Counted from the first letter of the stretch, positions 33,264-42,417 are shown. The stretch: DNA of 64,000 nt from Scytonema sp035967975 (GCA_035967975.1 JAWQFQ010000014.1:1-64000); one strand, 5' to 3'. The notes: generated from the letters alone by a model not told the origin. Translations and numbers: made by a program.

Positions 33264-35393
33264 TTACATATCTTGAGCAGACACTTGGAGTTCACCGTTT
33301 AAATCAGTCACCTCCCACCGTGTTTGTGTACCTTCTCGCCAAAAACGCAATCCCACCGTGGCGTCTCCAACTGTTAAATTTGTCAGTTCTAAATTGGTTA
33401 ACCATTCTGGTAGGTAGGGCTGTACCTTTAACTGTCGCTGTGGTGCATTCGCTTCTAAACCTAAAATAGTACGAATCAGCAAGAAAATTGAACCAGCCGC
33501 CCATGCTTGGGGAACATTCGCATCGGGATAAGGTACAGGAAAAGCATCAGGTTGGCGTTCTATACCTGCAAAGAGTTCTGGCATTCTTCCTGCATCAAAG
33601 TAAGCTGCTGCTGCAAAAATGCCTTCAGCAATGCTGTTTACTTCCTGATGGAAACCGTATCGCTTCATACCAGCTGCAATAATTGAGTTATCGTGAGGCC
33701 AAACACTGCCAAGCTGGTAACTAATTGGATTGTAAGCTGGATTTAAAGCAGAGAGAGTTCGTATGCCCCAACCACACCACATATCTTTTTGCAATAGTCG
33801 TTGCACTAGCTTTTCGGCTCTTTCTGGCGGTACTATTTTAAACCAAAGCAGTTGACCAGGATTAGAGGTGATTGACTGAATTTGCTGTTTTTTGCGATCT
33901 AAACCAAGACAGTAAAAGCCCTCAGACTCCATCCAAAAACGCTCGTTAAAGCGATGATACAACTCATCGGCTTTATTGCGTAAGTTCTTAGCCTTTTCCG
34001 TTTCTCCCCAATTGTCATAAATATCCGCTGCACATTGCCAAGCTGCGTAGACATAGCCCTGGACCTCACACAAGGCAATCGGCGGATCTACTAAACTTCC
34101 ATCTGGATAGACGATCGCATCCCCAGAATCTTTCCAACCTTGATTACGCAAACCCAGTGGGGAACGATTGAGATATTCTACAAAACCGTCATTATCAAAA
34201 TCGCCATATTTGTCTATCCAGGTGAGTGCCTTTTCGAGGGGCGATCGACACTCATTAAGCATATCAAGGTTAGCATTCCACTTATAAGCTTCAGCTAAGG
34301 TAATAATCCAGAGGATGGTGGTGTCTACCGTTCCATAGTAAGGCGTGTATGGCAGCTGTCCCAACTGAGTTAATTCGTCACGCCGCAACTCATGGGGCAT
34401 TTTTCCTGGTTGAGCATCGCGCCAATCATCGACCTCTTGTGCCTGTAATTGTGCTAGTCTAATTAGAGTGCCATAAGCAAACTCGCCTTCAACTGCCATT
34501 GTTTGCAAGCTGGTAATAATTGAGTCGCGACCAAAGACAGCCATAAACCAAGGAATACCAGCAGCTGGCATCCAAAAATGCTGTCCTTTATCCTCTACTT
34601 TAATTCGTAGCGCTCCTAGATCCACAAGTGCTTGTTGATAACATTCCGTGACTTCTACATTGGATGAGTTCAATTTTGTAGCACTAGAGATGAAATTGTC
34701 TCTGATTTTCCTGGCTTCTGTTAAATGAGGTTCGGTGCAGGTGGGGTGAGAACTGATAACATGACCATCAGCTATTGCGGTAAAGTCAAGACATGTATGC
34801 CAGGTTTTGCCCGGTTTGAGAATAATATCAAAGAATAGACGACCGTTAGCATAGCAAAGCTGAGAATCAGAGTTCGCTGCTTTGGTCATGATGGCTCTTA
34901 CAAACGAGCGATCGCTGTATTTTGTGATCAATACTCCGTCGTTCCAAGTTGTTGCTGTTTCCCCCCTCGTAACTATTCGATGTGATTTAACTTCAAAAAT
35001 ATCTGCGAAGTCAGAACGTATCGCTAGCATCAGCCGAAACTCTACTGTTTCTTGATGATGGTTTGTGATGTCAATATCTTCATGCATACCCCCAACAATG
35101 TCACGCTTCACAGCTATCAGTAAACGACCTTGGGGTATTTTTCCATTTACTGTGAGAAATTCTGGATTCGTGAATTGATATAATACACTGTGATGGGTCA
35201 AATTACTAGATGCTAACAAGATTAATCGATAACGGTTAAGGGAGATTTCATAATAGGAAATCAGACGAGTATCTTCTACAAAAAAACCTTGGGTCTGATT
35301 ATCATCAATGGAACTATCAGATGCAGTGACTAGGAAAGTAGAACCATCGTTTATAGTAATTTGACCTGCGTTAACGGAGACTTTGGTTGGCAT
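33264..35393 (-). CDS. Amylo-alpha-1,6-glucosidase / glycogen-debranching-type enzyme
   Basis: This is a 709-residue protein. The N-terminal beta domain (about 5-220, starting with FLVTASDSSIDDNQTQGFFVEDTRL) is the GDE N-terminal fold. The C-terminal (alpha/alpha)6 domain (about 250-700) contains WFMAVFGRDSIITSLQ, GWKDSGDAIVYPDGS and YQLGSVWPHDNSIIAAG, motifs of the debranching glucosidase family. The predicted action is hydrolysis of alpha-1,6 branches or related oligosaccharides in glycogen metabolism or osmolyte turnover. It overlaps the DUF2231 gene by 23 bp. A related 108-bp fragment lies at 36303-36410. Confidence 0.85.
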   Translation of the reverse strand: MPTKVSVNAGQITINDGSTFLVTASDSSIDDNQTQGFFVEDTRLISYYEISLNRYRLILLASSNLTHHSVLYQFTNPEFLTVNGKIPQGRLLIAVKRDIVGGMHEDIDITNHHQETVEFRLMLAIRSDFADIFEVKSHRIVTRGETATTWNDGVLITKYSDRSFVRAIMTKAANSDSQLCYANGRLFFDIILKPGKTWHTCLDFTAIADGHVISSHPTCTEPHLTEARKIRDNFISSATKLNSSNVEVTECYQQALVDLGALRIKVEDKGQHFWMPAAGIPWFMAVFGRDSIITSLQTMAVEGEFAYGTLIRLAQLQAQEVDDWRDAQPGKMPHELRRDELTQLGQLPYTPYYGTVDTTILWIITLAEAYKWNANLDMLNECRSPLEKALTWIDKYGDFDNDGFVEYLNRSPLGLRNQGWKDSGDAIVYPDGSLVDPPIALCEVQGYVYAAWQCAADIYDNWGETEKAKNLRNKADELYHRFNERFWMESEGFYCLGLDRKKQQIQSITSNPGQLLWFKIVPPERAEKLVQRLLQKDMWCGWGIRTLSALNPAYNPISYQLGSVWPHDNSIIAAGMKRYGFHQEVNSIAEGIFAAAAYFDAGRMPELFAGIERQPDAFPVPYPDANVPQAWAAGSIFLLIRTILGLEANAPQRQLKVQPYLPEWLTNLELTNLTVGDATVGLRFWREGTQTRWEVTDLNGELQVSAQDM

Positions 35394-35907
35394 AATCTCT
35401 AGTTGTTGAGACTTTTACATCAGCAAATGGGTTAAGTGGGCGATCGCTTTCACTTCTCTGTGTATTTCCATTCTTAGTTGCAGGAGACTGTACTGCTGTA
35501 CCAACACCATATTCATACACTAATTCTCCACCGTAATGAGCGCCAAAAGAAATAGCAGCTAGTGTCAGGACTGCGATCGTAAAATAAATAATCGGTAAAC
35601 GTGGAGTTCTTTCCCTCGTTAGACTGCGCCAAATGAGTAACAATACAAAAACAACCGTAGACGATATTTGGAAGTGTTCATGTTGTTCTAAAATTTCATG
35701 AGCCTCACCACTGACTGTAACAGTTTCCTCCGCTTGTAATCCTGTAAAAACAGTCACCACGGCTGATATCACACCTAATAAAAAACACCACCACCCTGCA
35801 TGGGTTAAAGATTCTTTTTTGAAAAAATAGCCCAGAATATCAAACAGCAATCCCACAGCAAGTAATGCTAGGGGAAAGTGAACAAACATGGGATGAATAT
35901 TTTGCAT
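35371..35907 (-). CDS. DUF2231 membrane protein
   Basis: This 178-residue protein has four membrane segments. The N-terminal MQNIHPMFVHFPLALLAVGLLFD, with histidines near the first segment, is characteristic of DUF2231. A second conserved region GAHYGGELVYEYGVG lies at about 125-139. The histidines suggest heme or metal contact, but this is unproved. It is the first gene of a possible operon with the debranching enzyme and CDF genes (overlap 35371-35393). Confidence 0.82.
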   Translation of the reverse strand: MQNIHPMFVHFPLALLAVGLLFDILGYFFKKESLTHAGWWCFLLGVISAVVTVFTGLQAEETVTVSGEAHEILEQHEHFQISSTVVFVLLLIWRSLTRERTPRLPIIYFTIAVLTLAAISFGAHYGGELVYEYGVGTAVQSPATKNGNTQRSESDRPLNPFADVKVSTTRDYANQSLR

Positions 35908-36173
35908 CTGTTACCTCAATTTCTTTAAAGAAAGAGTAAGTGTATTTTGGGTATTTTCAAGAATAGTAACCTCTATCAATAGATAGATTAGTTGTAAAAA
36001 AAATGCTGTTCAAACTTTTATTAACCGTATATCTTCTGTTTATTTCTAGAATATGTCCTCTTTTCTGTTAGCGTTCAAAAGATATATCTATTTTTTATTA
36101 CTAAAGTTGGACTGATTTTTCATAAAAATTTCATTTTTTTATAAAATTGCCATGTTATGTAATGAGATGCAAT

Positions 36174-36204
36174 AAACCCGGTATCTCAGAGATACCGGGT
36201 TTCT
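36174..36204. repeat. GAAACCCGGTATCTC-family palindrome, copy
   Basis: The arms AAACCCGGTATCTC and GAGATACCGGGTTT pair around a single A. This is the same family as 4962-4994. Confidence 0.85.
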
Positions 36205-36302
36205 ACTCCCGTTCCGCCCGTTCGCCTTTAATGCGTTTGCCCTGGATATAACCCTAACTTAAAGCTCCCAACCTTGTAAACACTTACAGGTGCAAGATAT
36301 GA

Positions 36303-36410
36303 GCATTTTACCTGGTTGAGCATTGCGCCAATCATCAACCTCTTGTGCCTGTAATTGTGCTACTCTAATCAAAGTGCCATGAGCAAACTTGCCTTCAACT
36401 GCCATTGTTT
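36303..36410 (-). pseudogene. 108-bp fragment of a debranching-enzyme gene
   Basis: The fragment differs from 34397-34504 at 8 of 108 positions. Read on the minus strand it encodes AVEGKFAHGTLIRVAQLQAQ and the following EVDDWRNAQPGK without a stop. Four of the changes alter residues, so it may derive from a paralogue rather than from a recent copy. It has no start and no flanking homology. Confidence 0.75.
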
Positions 36411-36460
36411 ATGATATTCTTTTGGTTTAAGCTTAAAGAGTATAAACTAAAAAAATTGTT

Positions 36461-37075
36461 ATGATTCAAGCTCAAACCAAATTAGTAACCTTTGAAGAAT
36501 TTGCAGAATGGAGACCTCCAGGAAGTCGTTACGAATTACACGATGGAGTCATTGTTGAAATGGCCCAACCAACAGGCGATCATGAAGATGTTGTGGGTTT
36601 TATAGCAGGTAAAATCAGCTTTGAATATGTTCGATTAAACTTACCCTACTTCATTCCAAAAACAGCACTAGTAAAACCTGAGACAAGTGAATCAGCTTAC
36701 TCACCTGATGTATTGTTACTCAATCGAACAAATCTTGTGAATGAGCCATTGTGGAAGAAAAAATCTACAGTAATTTATGGGACTTCAATTCCATTAGTTG
36801 TAGAAGTCATTTCTACTAATTGGGATGATGATTACTACACGAAATTTGGTAAATACGAAAGCCTTAAAATACCTGAATACTGGATTGTTGATTACCTTGG
36901 AATTGGAGCTAAAAAATTTACTGGTAACCCTAAACAACCAACACTTTCTATCTGCCAGTTGATTGATGATGAATACCAGATTAGACCATTCCGAGGAGAC
37001 GACCGTATTATTTCTTCGGCTTTCCCTCAATTAGATTTAACTGCCAAACAAATTTTTATTGGAAAATCTGAGTGA
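36461..37075 (+). CDS. Uma2-family (DUF820) PD-(D/E)XK nuclease-like protein
   Basis: This 204-residue protein has YELHDGVIVEM (start of the fold), SPDVLLLNR (acidic motif), PLVVEVISTNWDDDYYTKFGKYES (E-x-x and K/Y region) and IPEYWIVDYLG. This is the usual Uma2 pattern with an intact D...E-x-S core. It is only distantly related to the 20239 copy. Its biological role is unknown. It stands alone, between the debranching-gene fragment and a palindromic element. Confidence 0.8.
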   Translation: MIQAQTKLVTFEEFAEWRPPGSRYELHDGVIVEMAQPTGDHEDVVGFIAGKISFEYVRLNLPYFIPKTALVKPETSESAYSPDVLLLNRTNLVNEPLWKKKSTVIYGTSIPLVVEVISTNWDDDYYTKFGKYESLKIPEYWIVDYLGIGAKKFTGNPKQPTLSICQLIDDEYQIRPFRGDDRIISSAFPQLDLTAKQIFIGKSE

Positions 37076-37099
37076 CTCCTAAGAAATATAGGGTGTGGA

Positions 37100-37193
37100 C
37101 AATACTACTCGGTTAACAATGGTTAAGGCTCCACCAAACCGGGTTTCGCAGGAGTTACCGGGTTTCTAATTTTTGCTTATCCAAGGAGTATTG
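37100..37193. repeat. Palindromic element of the CAATACT-end family, copy 3
   Basis: It begins CAATACTACTCGGTTAA and ends ...TTATCCAAGGAGTATTG, imperfect inverted repeats. The interior has GGGTTTCGCAGGAGTTACC followed by GGGTTTCTAATTTTTGC, shared with copy 2. Confidence 0.65.
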
Positions 37194-37200
37194 CGATACA

Positions 37201-37995
37201 TTAGTGCAAAAAATTTTCCGCTTGTAAAATTTGTATCAAACGTATATCTTCCTCCACTAAACAAGCATGACCGCCATCAGGTAAAATCACAACTCGAGAA
37301 TTAGAGAAAACTTTAGCTAACCGTTTTGCTTCAGCTTCAGAAGGTAACAGTCGGTCATTCTTACTAGCAACGAGCAATACAGGTTGAGTGATTTGAGAAA
37401 GCTTTGTCTCATCAATTTTAAACTCTCTCAAAAGACACAGACGTTGGTTAGCAGTTTTCTTAGGTGCAGAACGGACAGAATTTAACAAGGCTTTTTGACC
37501 AGCAGATGAAAGTCGATTTAAAGAGGCTAGGAAAGGCAAAGCTGCAAATGAAGAAATTTTATAAAAAATCTCTGGTGTCAAAGGAAATAAAAGTGAACCA
37601 AAATTGAGCCAAGGTACTTGAGGAAAAGAAGACCCAGAGTTAATTAAAATTACCCGAGTAAACAGTTGCGGAAATTTCTGTAGAATTTTCAGCACTATAC
37701 AGCCACCAAAAGATTCACCACAAAGATACACAGATGAACGAGGTGCTTTTTCTAACTCTGATTGAGTTAAAGTCACAACTTTTTCAGCTAAGTCATCCCA
37801 ACTTGTCAGTTCATCAGCTGGAATCACAAAACAACGTACATCAAATGCAGCTTCTAGACCCTCTGTTTGCAAACACATGAGTTCTTTTCCTGTTTCATCC
37901 ATCCCTGGTAAGAAAATAAACAGTGGATAGTTTGGATGAAATTCATAAGGTGTAAAAAAGTATGGAGACTTATTTTCTTGAGACATTTTATGCAA
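37201..37995 (-). CDS. Alpha/beta-hydrolase-fold protein
   Basis: This 264-residue protein has the nucleophile elbow CGESFGGC (about 92-99), an oxyanion region FLPGMDETG near residue 28-36, a late acid DRLLP and a catalytic histidine in GGHACLVEE. All triad elements appear present. There is no signal peptide. The substrate is unknown, and thioesterase- or esterase-like activity is plausible. It sits at the left border of the conflict island and does not overlap other genes. Confidence 0.78.
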   Translation of the reverse strand: MHKMSQENKSPYFFTPYEFHPNYPLFIFLPGMDETGKELMCLQTEGLEAAFDVRCFVIPADELTSWDDLAEKVVTLTQSELEKAPRSSVYLCGESFGGCIVLKILQKFPQLFTRVILINSGSSFPQVPWLNFGSLLFPLTPEIFYKISSFAALPFLASLNRLSSAGQKALLNSVRSAPKKTANQRLCLLREFKIDETKLSQITQPVLLVASKNDRLLPSEAEAKRLAKVFSNSRVVILPDGGHACLVEEDIRLIQILQAENFLH

Positions 37996-38143
37996 CTGGA
38001 TAATGTAAGCAATCAGCTATCAGCCATCAGCTTTTAGTTTTTGGTTAACGGTGGATTATTGACTAGAATATATATATTTACTAATGTTTTACCTTCTTGG
38101 TACATCACTATTATTTACTTGTAGTTTAACTTATGTAAGCGGT

Positions 38144-39286
38144 TCATAATTTTGCTAATATTTCAAAAGCAAACGCACTGGCATGACGTGCCGCTATTTC
38201 TTGCCAGTTTGTTTTATCTGTTTTACTATTAATTAAATCAGAAATACCACGAATAATTAGAGCCGATACTTGCTGGTTTGCGTGAGATGCTTGTAGTAAT
38301 CCACGTCCCTCCATTTCCACTGCGATCGCATCACCATAATTTGTCTGGAGAAATCTCAACAGACTTGAGCGTTTTGAGGTAACGACTTTTTCTCCAGCCG
38401 CGATTGGTGCAACTAATACATTAGGTGTTGGACTGAGAATGTTGGGCTTGAGCCTTAGCAACCAATCTTCTTTCTTGGCTTCTGCTCTGGCTCGCTGTAT
38501 GAGTTTATACGTTGACAAACCAACATCTGGTCTAGGTTCAAAGGCTATCCTTGCTTGACCTGATTCGTAACCGTATACTTTTGTCGCAACTACGACATCA
38601 CCCAAGGAAACATCCTTAATACCACTGGCTACCCCAATGAAAAGTATGACATTTGGTTGAAAGTGGTTAATTGCGCGTTCAGCTTCCATTGCGGCTCCAG
38701 TGTTTCCTGTGCCAATTTCAACAATTGCCACATTCCAAATCATACCATTGGCAGTAAATTTACCTCTTTCGTAAACTGTTCCTTGAGGATGCAGCTCTTC
38801 TCGTAGTTCTGTTAGATGGGCGCGAACAGCTTTATACTCAACAGGTATAGCTGTCAGGATAACCGCGCAAGGGAAATTTTGTTCTTTCCCGTCAGCAGTA
38901 CTGTCAACTGCAATGTTAATTCCTGGATTAACATTTTGTGTAGAATTTTTTGTCGTGGTGCGACTGAGAATAGCACTTTCAAGCTCCGAAGCTAAGTTTG
39001 CTAACTGCTGATGACGTTCGTCTTCCGCATCTATCTGGTCACTTAAGAGCTGCACAAACAGAATCAGAGCATTTTCCTTGGTGTCGCTGCGATGCTTATC
39101 AACCAGGAAGCCAATTAAATTATCTACTCTGCTTGTTAAACTATCAGCTTGGGGTAAACTAAAACGCCAAGGACGGAGTGGCTCATAGGTGAAAATTGTC
39201 CTGAGCTTGCGATCGCTCTCGAATTGTTCGCATTCCAAAAGTACTTGACGCAATCGGTTGAGCAGTTGTGGGGGGATGCCTGCCAT
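38144..39286 (-). CDS. EAD-nucleosidase effector (short paralogue)
   Basis: This is a 380-residue protein. An N-terminal helical effector-associated domain (1-105) begins MAGIPPQLLNRLRQVLLECE. A MTAN/PNP-type nucleosidase follows (about 140-380) with CAVILTAIPVEYKAV, GTGNTGAA, VEMEGRG and IRGISD, i.e. substrate-binding and catalytic acidic residues are kept. It is strongly similar to residues 1-388 of the 49916-46395 protein and ends where that protein continues into CHAT. PNP-type effectors in defence systems can cleave ATP or other nucleotides. That activity is inferred here. It starts 19 bp after the ATPase/nuclease gene at 40859-39306, with GGAGAT as ribosome site. Confidence 0.82.
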   Translation of the reverse strand: MAGIPPQLLNRLRQVLLECEQFESDRKLRTIFTYEPLRPWRFSLPQADSLTSRVDNLIGFLVDKHRSDTKENALILFVQLLSDQIDAEDERHQQLANLASELESAILSRTTTKNSTQNVNPGINIAVDSTADGKEQNFPCAVILTAIPVEYKAVRAHLTELREELHPQGTVYERGKFTANGMIWNVAIVEIGTGNTGAAMEAERAINHFQPNVILFIGVASGIKDVSLGDVVVATKVYGYESGQARIAFEPRPDVGLSTYKLIQRARAEAKKEDWLLRLKPNILSPTPNVLVAPIAAGEKVVTSKRSSLLRFLQTNYGDAIAVEMEGRGLLQASHANQQVSALIIRGISDLINSKTDKTNWQEIAARHASAFAFEILAKL

Positions 39287-39305
39287 ATCTCCGTCTCAAT
39301 GCTCC

Positions 39306-40859
39306 TTATGCACGTATAATGATAACAGAACGTCCGTTTTTTGTGGTGGTGATTTGTGTCGATAAGCGTTCTTCAATAGCTGGTGCGTTGGAACGTCGGT
39401 CAAAAATCAATAACCAACCATGATTGACACCTAAACGTGCTAAATAAGAGTCTAATTGTTCAAGACCATTAGATAGTGGATCGCCCTTTTTATTGCGCCA
39501 AACTTTTAATTCGATTCCTAAGGTGACGTTTCTATATTTTAAGCATAAGTCCATGCGATCGCTGCCAATGGCATATTCACGCTCTAAGGTTCCACCGCCA
39601 TTAACGACGCGATGTAAAAATGCCATGAGTACTAAATGGGGTGCAATTTCGTGGTATACAGCACTACCTAGTAATGGTTCACCATGCTGACGCCAGAATA
39701 CTAAGAATGCTTGGAGCAAAGCGTTAGTATTTAATTCGCCTTTTTCAGTTAACCAAGTCGGTGCAATTTTAGGCAATGAAGCCATTGGCGTAACAGTTAA
39801 TACTCTGGGTAAAACCTCGCGGTAAATGGGATTTGCAATAGTTAACCCACCTTGCGGGTCCATTTTACATAAACCCAAATCGATAACAAACTGGATGTCA
39901 TCATTAGGTACATTCCCTAATTCCAAACCTGCTAACATTGGTTCAATGATTGCCTGTACCCTTGGTTCTCGAAGTCTTTCAGCAAGGGAATCTAGGTGAG
40001 TGTCTTGACGTGCAATGAGTATTTCCTTAGCTTCTAGAATATGCTCTTGCGTGATTTCTATATTTCTATCCTTCGCTATCTTTTCTACAACTTCTTTAGC
40101 AAGCGCATTGACTAACCAAGGTTGTCCCTGAGTCAAATGAAACGCTGTTGCTGTTGCTGAATGAGTAAAAACTTGCCCTGTAGCCGAGGTATGTTGCTGG
40201 TATAGTTCTTGTACCTCAGAGGCATTGAAATCTCTTAATGTGATTGAACTTACCTTAATGTTAAAGGGACTCGACGTATTTAAGCGATCGCTTCCACCGG
40301 ATGCGACTTTGTAATCACGCACATCCCGTAATCCAATTAAACCTATGGACAACGGAAAATTTTCTGGACGTTCGTGATAGCCATCACGTAACTGCCGTAG
40401 AAATGAAATCAGCGTTTCATCTTGTAATGAGTCGATTTCATCTATAAACAATACCACAGGTTTTGGAGAAGCTTGTGCCCAAGCCTGTAAAGCAGCTTGA
40501 ATTCTGCGTCCGGGCTGCGCTTGCTCCCAATCTACTGGGGGGTGCAAATGAGAAGGTAAATGCAACCGAGCACGCGCTTGCCAAGCATCCAAAATAGGTA
40601 ATTCAGCGATACCTGGATCGTGACGATAAGGTGCTCCCACTTCTGCCGATACCATCACTGCCGCATAATGCCCACTTTCAGTCAATTGTTTTGCTAGCGC
40701 CAGCATTGCAGTCGTTTTACCTGTTTGACGAGGTGCATGAATGACAAAATAACTTTCTTGGGCAATTAAACTTTCTATGTCGGGTAACCGAGCTGTTGGT
40801 GCCAACATATAGTGTTTTTGGGCTTTACAAGGACCTGCAATGTTGAACCAACGGGACAT
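39306..40859 (-). CDS. AAA ATPase fused to PD-(D/E)XK nuclease-like domain
   Basis: This is a 517-residue protein. Walker A HAPRQTGKTTAML lies at about 37-49 and Walker B VVLFIDEIDSL at about 140-150. A winged-helix-like middle follows. The C-terminal domain GSDRMDLCLKYRNVTLGIELKVWR has the D...ExK pattern of restriction-like nucleases, as in archaeal-type AAA_14 proteins. The frame is open to 40952, but relatives begin MSRWFNIAGPC, so ATG 40859 is chosen. It is followed 19 bp later by the EAD-nucleosidase gene, suggesting an operon. A fragment of its start is at 15178-15216. Confidence 0.78.
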   Translation of the reverse strand: MSRWFNIAGPCKAQKHYMLAPTARLPDIESLIAQESYFVIHAPRQTGKTTAMLALAKQLTESGHYAAVMVSAEVGAPYRHDPGIAELPILDAWQARARLHLPSHLHPPVDWEQAQPGRRIQAALQAWAQASPKPVVLFIDEIDSLQDETLISFLRQLRDGYHERPENFPLSIGLIGLRDVRDYKVASGGSDRLNTSSPFNIKVSSITLRDFNASEVQELYQQHTSATGQVFTHSATATAFHLTQGQPWLVNALAKEVVEKIAKDRNIEITQEHILEAKEILIARQDTHLDSLAERLREPRVQAIIEPMLAGLELGNVPNDDIQFVIDLGLCKMDPQGGLTIANPIYREVLPRVLTVTPMASLPKIAPTWLTEKGELNTNALLQAFLVFWRQHGEPLLGSAVYHEIAPHLVLMAFLHRVVNGGGTLEREYAIGSDRMDLCLKYRNVTLGIELKVWRNKKGDPLSNGLEQLDSYLARLGVNHGWLLIFDRRSNAPAIEERLSTQITTTKNGRSVIIIRA

Positions 40860-41009
40860 GGAATTATGTGCGTAAAGGCAGATGCCTTCAGTGTATCTTA
40901 AATAAGTAACTTTAATATTTTCTAAACGGCGGTCGGTCGTTATAGCTGTCAACTCCCACCGAAAGTGCCCAACGGTTTTTGACGGGACAGCGTTCTTGTG
41001 TAAAGCACT

Positions 41010-41423
41010 CTAATTTCTCATATCACAAACTAGCTTTTTAAACAAAGACACAGAAATAATAGTTGTCTTGACTAGATTTCGAGCCTCATTAAAGTCGGAG
41101 TCACCTGTAATTAAAAAATCCGCCTCTGCTACTTTCGCACAAACCAAGAACTTTGCATCCTTTTTATCTCTTAAAAAATCAATCTTTTCATTCACCTCAA
41201 TTAGCGTTGTTACAGTATCTAAAATTTCCAACCACTGTAAGCGAACTTCTGAAGTTAATTTGAATTTACTACGACTTAACACTTCTTTATATTCTGCTAA
41301 AATCTCTTCTGAAACAATCCAATCACAAGTTGTATTATCAATAATAAATTGAACAACTGCTCGTGGTTCTCTACCCTTAAGAACAGCAGAAACTAATACA
41401 TTTGTATCAACAATAATCTTCAT
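41010..41423 (-). CDS. PIN-domain toxin
   Basis: This 137-residue protein begins MKIIVDTNVLVSAVL with the first catalytic Asp. EEILAEYKEVLSR carries the second acidic residue, and DFLITGDSDF the third and fourth. All the acidic residues of an active VapC-like RNase are therefore present. It overlaps the upstream antitoxin-like gene by 4 bp (41420-41423). Confidence 0.82.
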   Translation of the reverse strand: MKIIVDTNVLVSAVLKGREPRAVVQFIIDNTTCDWIVSEEILAEYKEVLSRSKFKLTSEVRLQWLEILDTVTTLIEVNEKIDFLRDKKDAKFLVCAKVAEADFLITGDSDFNEARNLVKTTIISVSLFKKLVCDMRN

Positions 41424-41659
41424 TCACCTCGACGGTAAGCCTCAATCTCTGCTGCTATTTCTTCTTCTGTGATTTCCAGTACCTCTGGAATTGCCTGAGT
41501 CTTGTCAAATAAATCCCTAACTTTTTTGCTAATTTCTGCTCTTTCATTATTTTCTGTCAAAATAATCACTTCAACCCGTTGTCCTGGTTGAAATGGTAAA
41601 TTGGATAAAACTACATGATTTGGATCTTCAATTGTGACATATGTTTTGTATGCATTCAT
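41420..41659 (-). CDS. Antitoxin of the PIN pair
   Basis: This 79-residue protein has an N-terminal beta-rich AbrB-like stretch (TYVTIEDPNHVVLSNLPFQPGQRVEVIIL) and an acidic helical C-terminus (EITEEEIAAEIEAYRRGE) suited to bind a PIN toxin. The 4-bp overlap with the toxin gene supports the pairing. Confidence 0.75.
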   Translation of the reverse strand: MNAYKTYVTIEDPNHVVLSNLPFQPGQRVEVIILTENNERAEISKKVRDLFDKTQAIPEVLEITEEEIAAEIEAYRRGE

Positions 41660-41771
41660 TTCTATTTAACCCTTCTTGAAAACTAAGTATGCTGAAATGC
41701 TGATGTTTTCTCGCGCTCAAGGTGGTTTGAGTTTGCTTTCCTATTTTATCTTGATTGGTAGGTTTTCGTTA

Positions 41772-42005
41772 ATGCAAGTTTTGGCAAGAGGTCCGGGGCG
41801 CAAGCAGGTAAATATTTTAACTGTCATATTAGAGCCTGATGTAGCAGAAATGTTTCCCGATTCAGCGGCGGTGAATGAGGCTTTGCGTTTTTTGATCCCC
41901 ATTACCCCGTTTAGGATTGATAGTCATAGGTTTCACCGATCGCCGCTTTCAGTCACAAATGTTTGTACGAAGCGATTGCCCATCAAACCCCGAAGGGTTT
42001 CTTAA
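41772..42005 (+). CDS. Ribbon-helix-helix-like small protein, probably decayed at the 3' end
   Basis: Residues PGRKQVNILTVILEPDVAEM and FPDSAAVNEALRFLI resemble small cyanobacterial RHH-type proteins. After PITPFRI the sequence becomes non-conserved and runs into the EAD fragment at 42005, so the end is probably replaced. The frame is open from 41676, but ATG 41772 is the more likely start. This is a low-confidence call. Confidence 0.35.
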   Translation: MQVLARGPGRKQVNILTVILEPDVAEMFPDSAAVNEALRFLIPITPFRIDSHRFHRSPLSVTNVCTKRLPIKPRRVS

Positions 42006-42088
42006 CGTTCGTCTTCCTCATCTATCTGGTCACTTAAGAGCTGCACAAACAGAATTAGAGCATTTTCCTTGCTGTCGCTGCGATGCTT
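42005..42088 (-). pseudogene. 84-bp fragment of an EAD domain gene
   Basis: The fragment matches 39014-39097 (inside the EAD of the 39286 gene) with 3 differences in 84 bases. It encodes residues around HRSDTKENALILFVQLLS on the minus strand. It has neither start nor downstream nucleosidase. It marks a third, mostly deleted EAD gene or a recombination scar. Confidence 0.82.
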
Positions 42089-42126
42089 GATATTATTAAT
42101 GATGCAAATGAAAAAAGTCGATTATT

Positions 42127-42417
42127 ATGAACCGATCTCAAGTAATTGCCACTCTGAGAAATATCAAGACGAATTTGAAAGCTTTAGGAGTTCATTCCTT
42201 GGCTTTGTTTGGTTCCGTGGCTAGAGATGAAGCTCAAGCAGATAGCGACATAGATATTTTGGTTGATTTAGAGCCACCGCTCACCTTTGACCATTATATG
42301 GAGGTGAAATTCTATTTAGAGGAGCAGTTGGGAACCTGCGTAGATTTGGTGACTCGGAAAGCTTTGAAGCCACAAATTCGTGAGACTGTAGAGCAGGAAG
42401 CAATCTATGTCACGTAA
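42127..42417 (+). CDS. MNT-type nucleotidyltransferase antitoxin
   Basis: This 96-residue minimal nucleotidyltransferase has ALFGSVARDEAQADSDIDILVDLE, with the GSxARxE and DxD motifs, and a later DLVT strand. MNT proteins neutralise HEPN RNase toxins by AMPylating them. It overlaps the following HEPN fragment by 11 bp. The HEPN is truncated, so the antitoxin outlives its toxin. Confidence 0.83.
   Translation: MNRSQVIATLRNIKTNLKALGVHSLALFGSVARDEAQADSDIDILVDLEPPLTFDHYMEVKFYLEEQLGTCVDLVTRKALKPQIRETVEQEAIYVT

Larger units (their letters stand above)
35908..36460. other. Intergenic region with palindrome and gene fragment
   Basis: This AT-rich upstream region of the 35907 gene (to about 36160) includes a CATAAAAATTTCATTTTTTT stretch also found at 25918. 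The palindrome 36174-36204 and the debranching-gene fragment 36303-36410 follow. No intact gene is seen. Confidence 0.45.

Noticed and set aside
40860..40952. 31-codon extension of the AAA-nuclease gene
   Set aside because: Relatives and the fragment at 15178 start at MSRWFNIAGPC.
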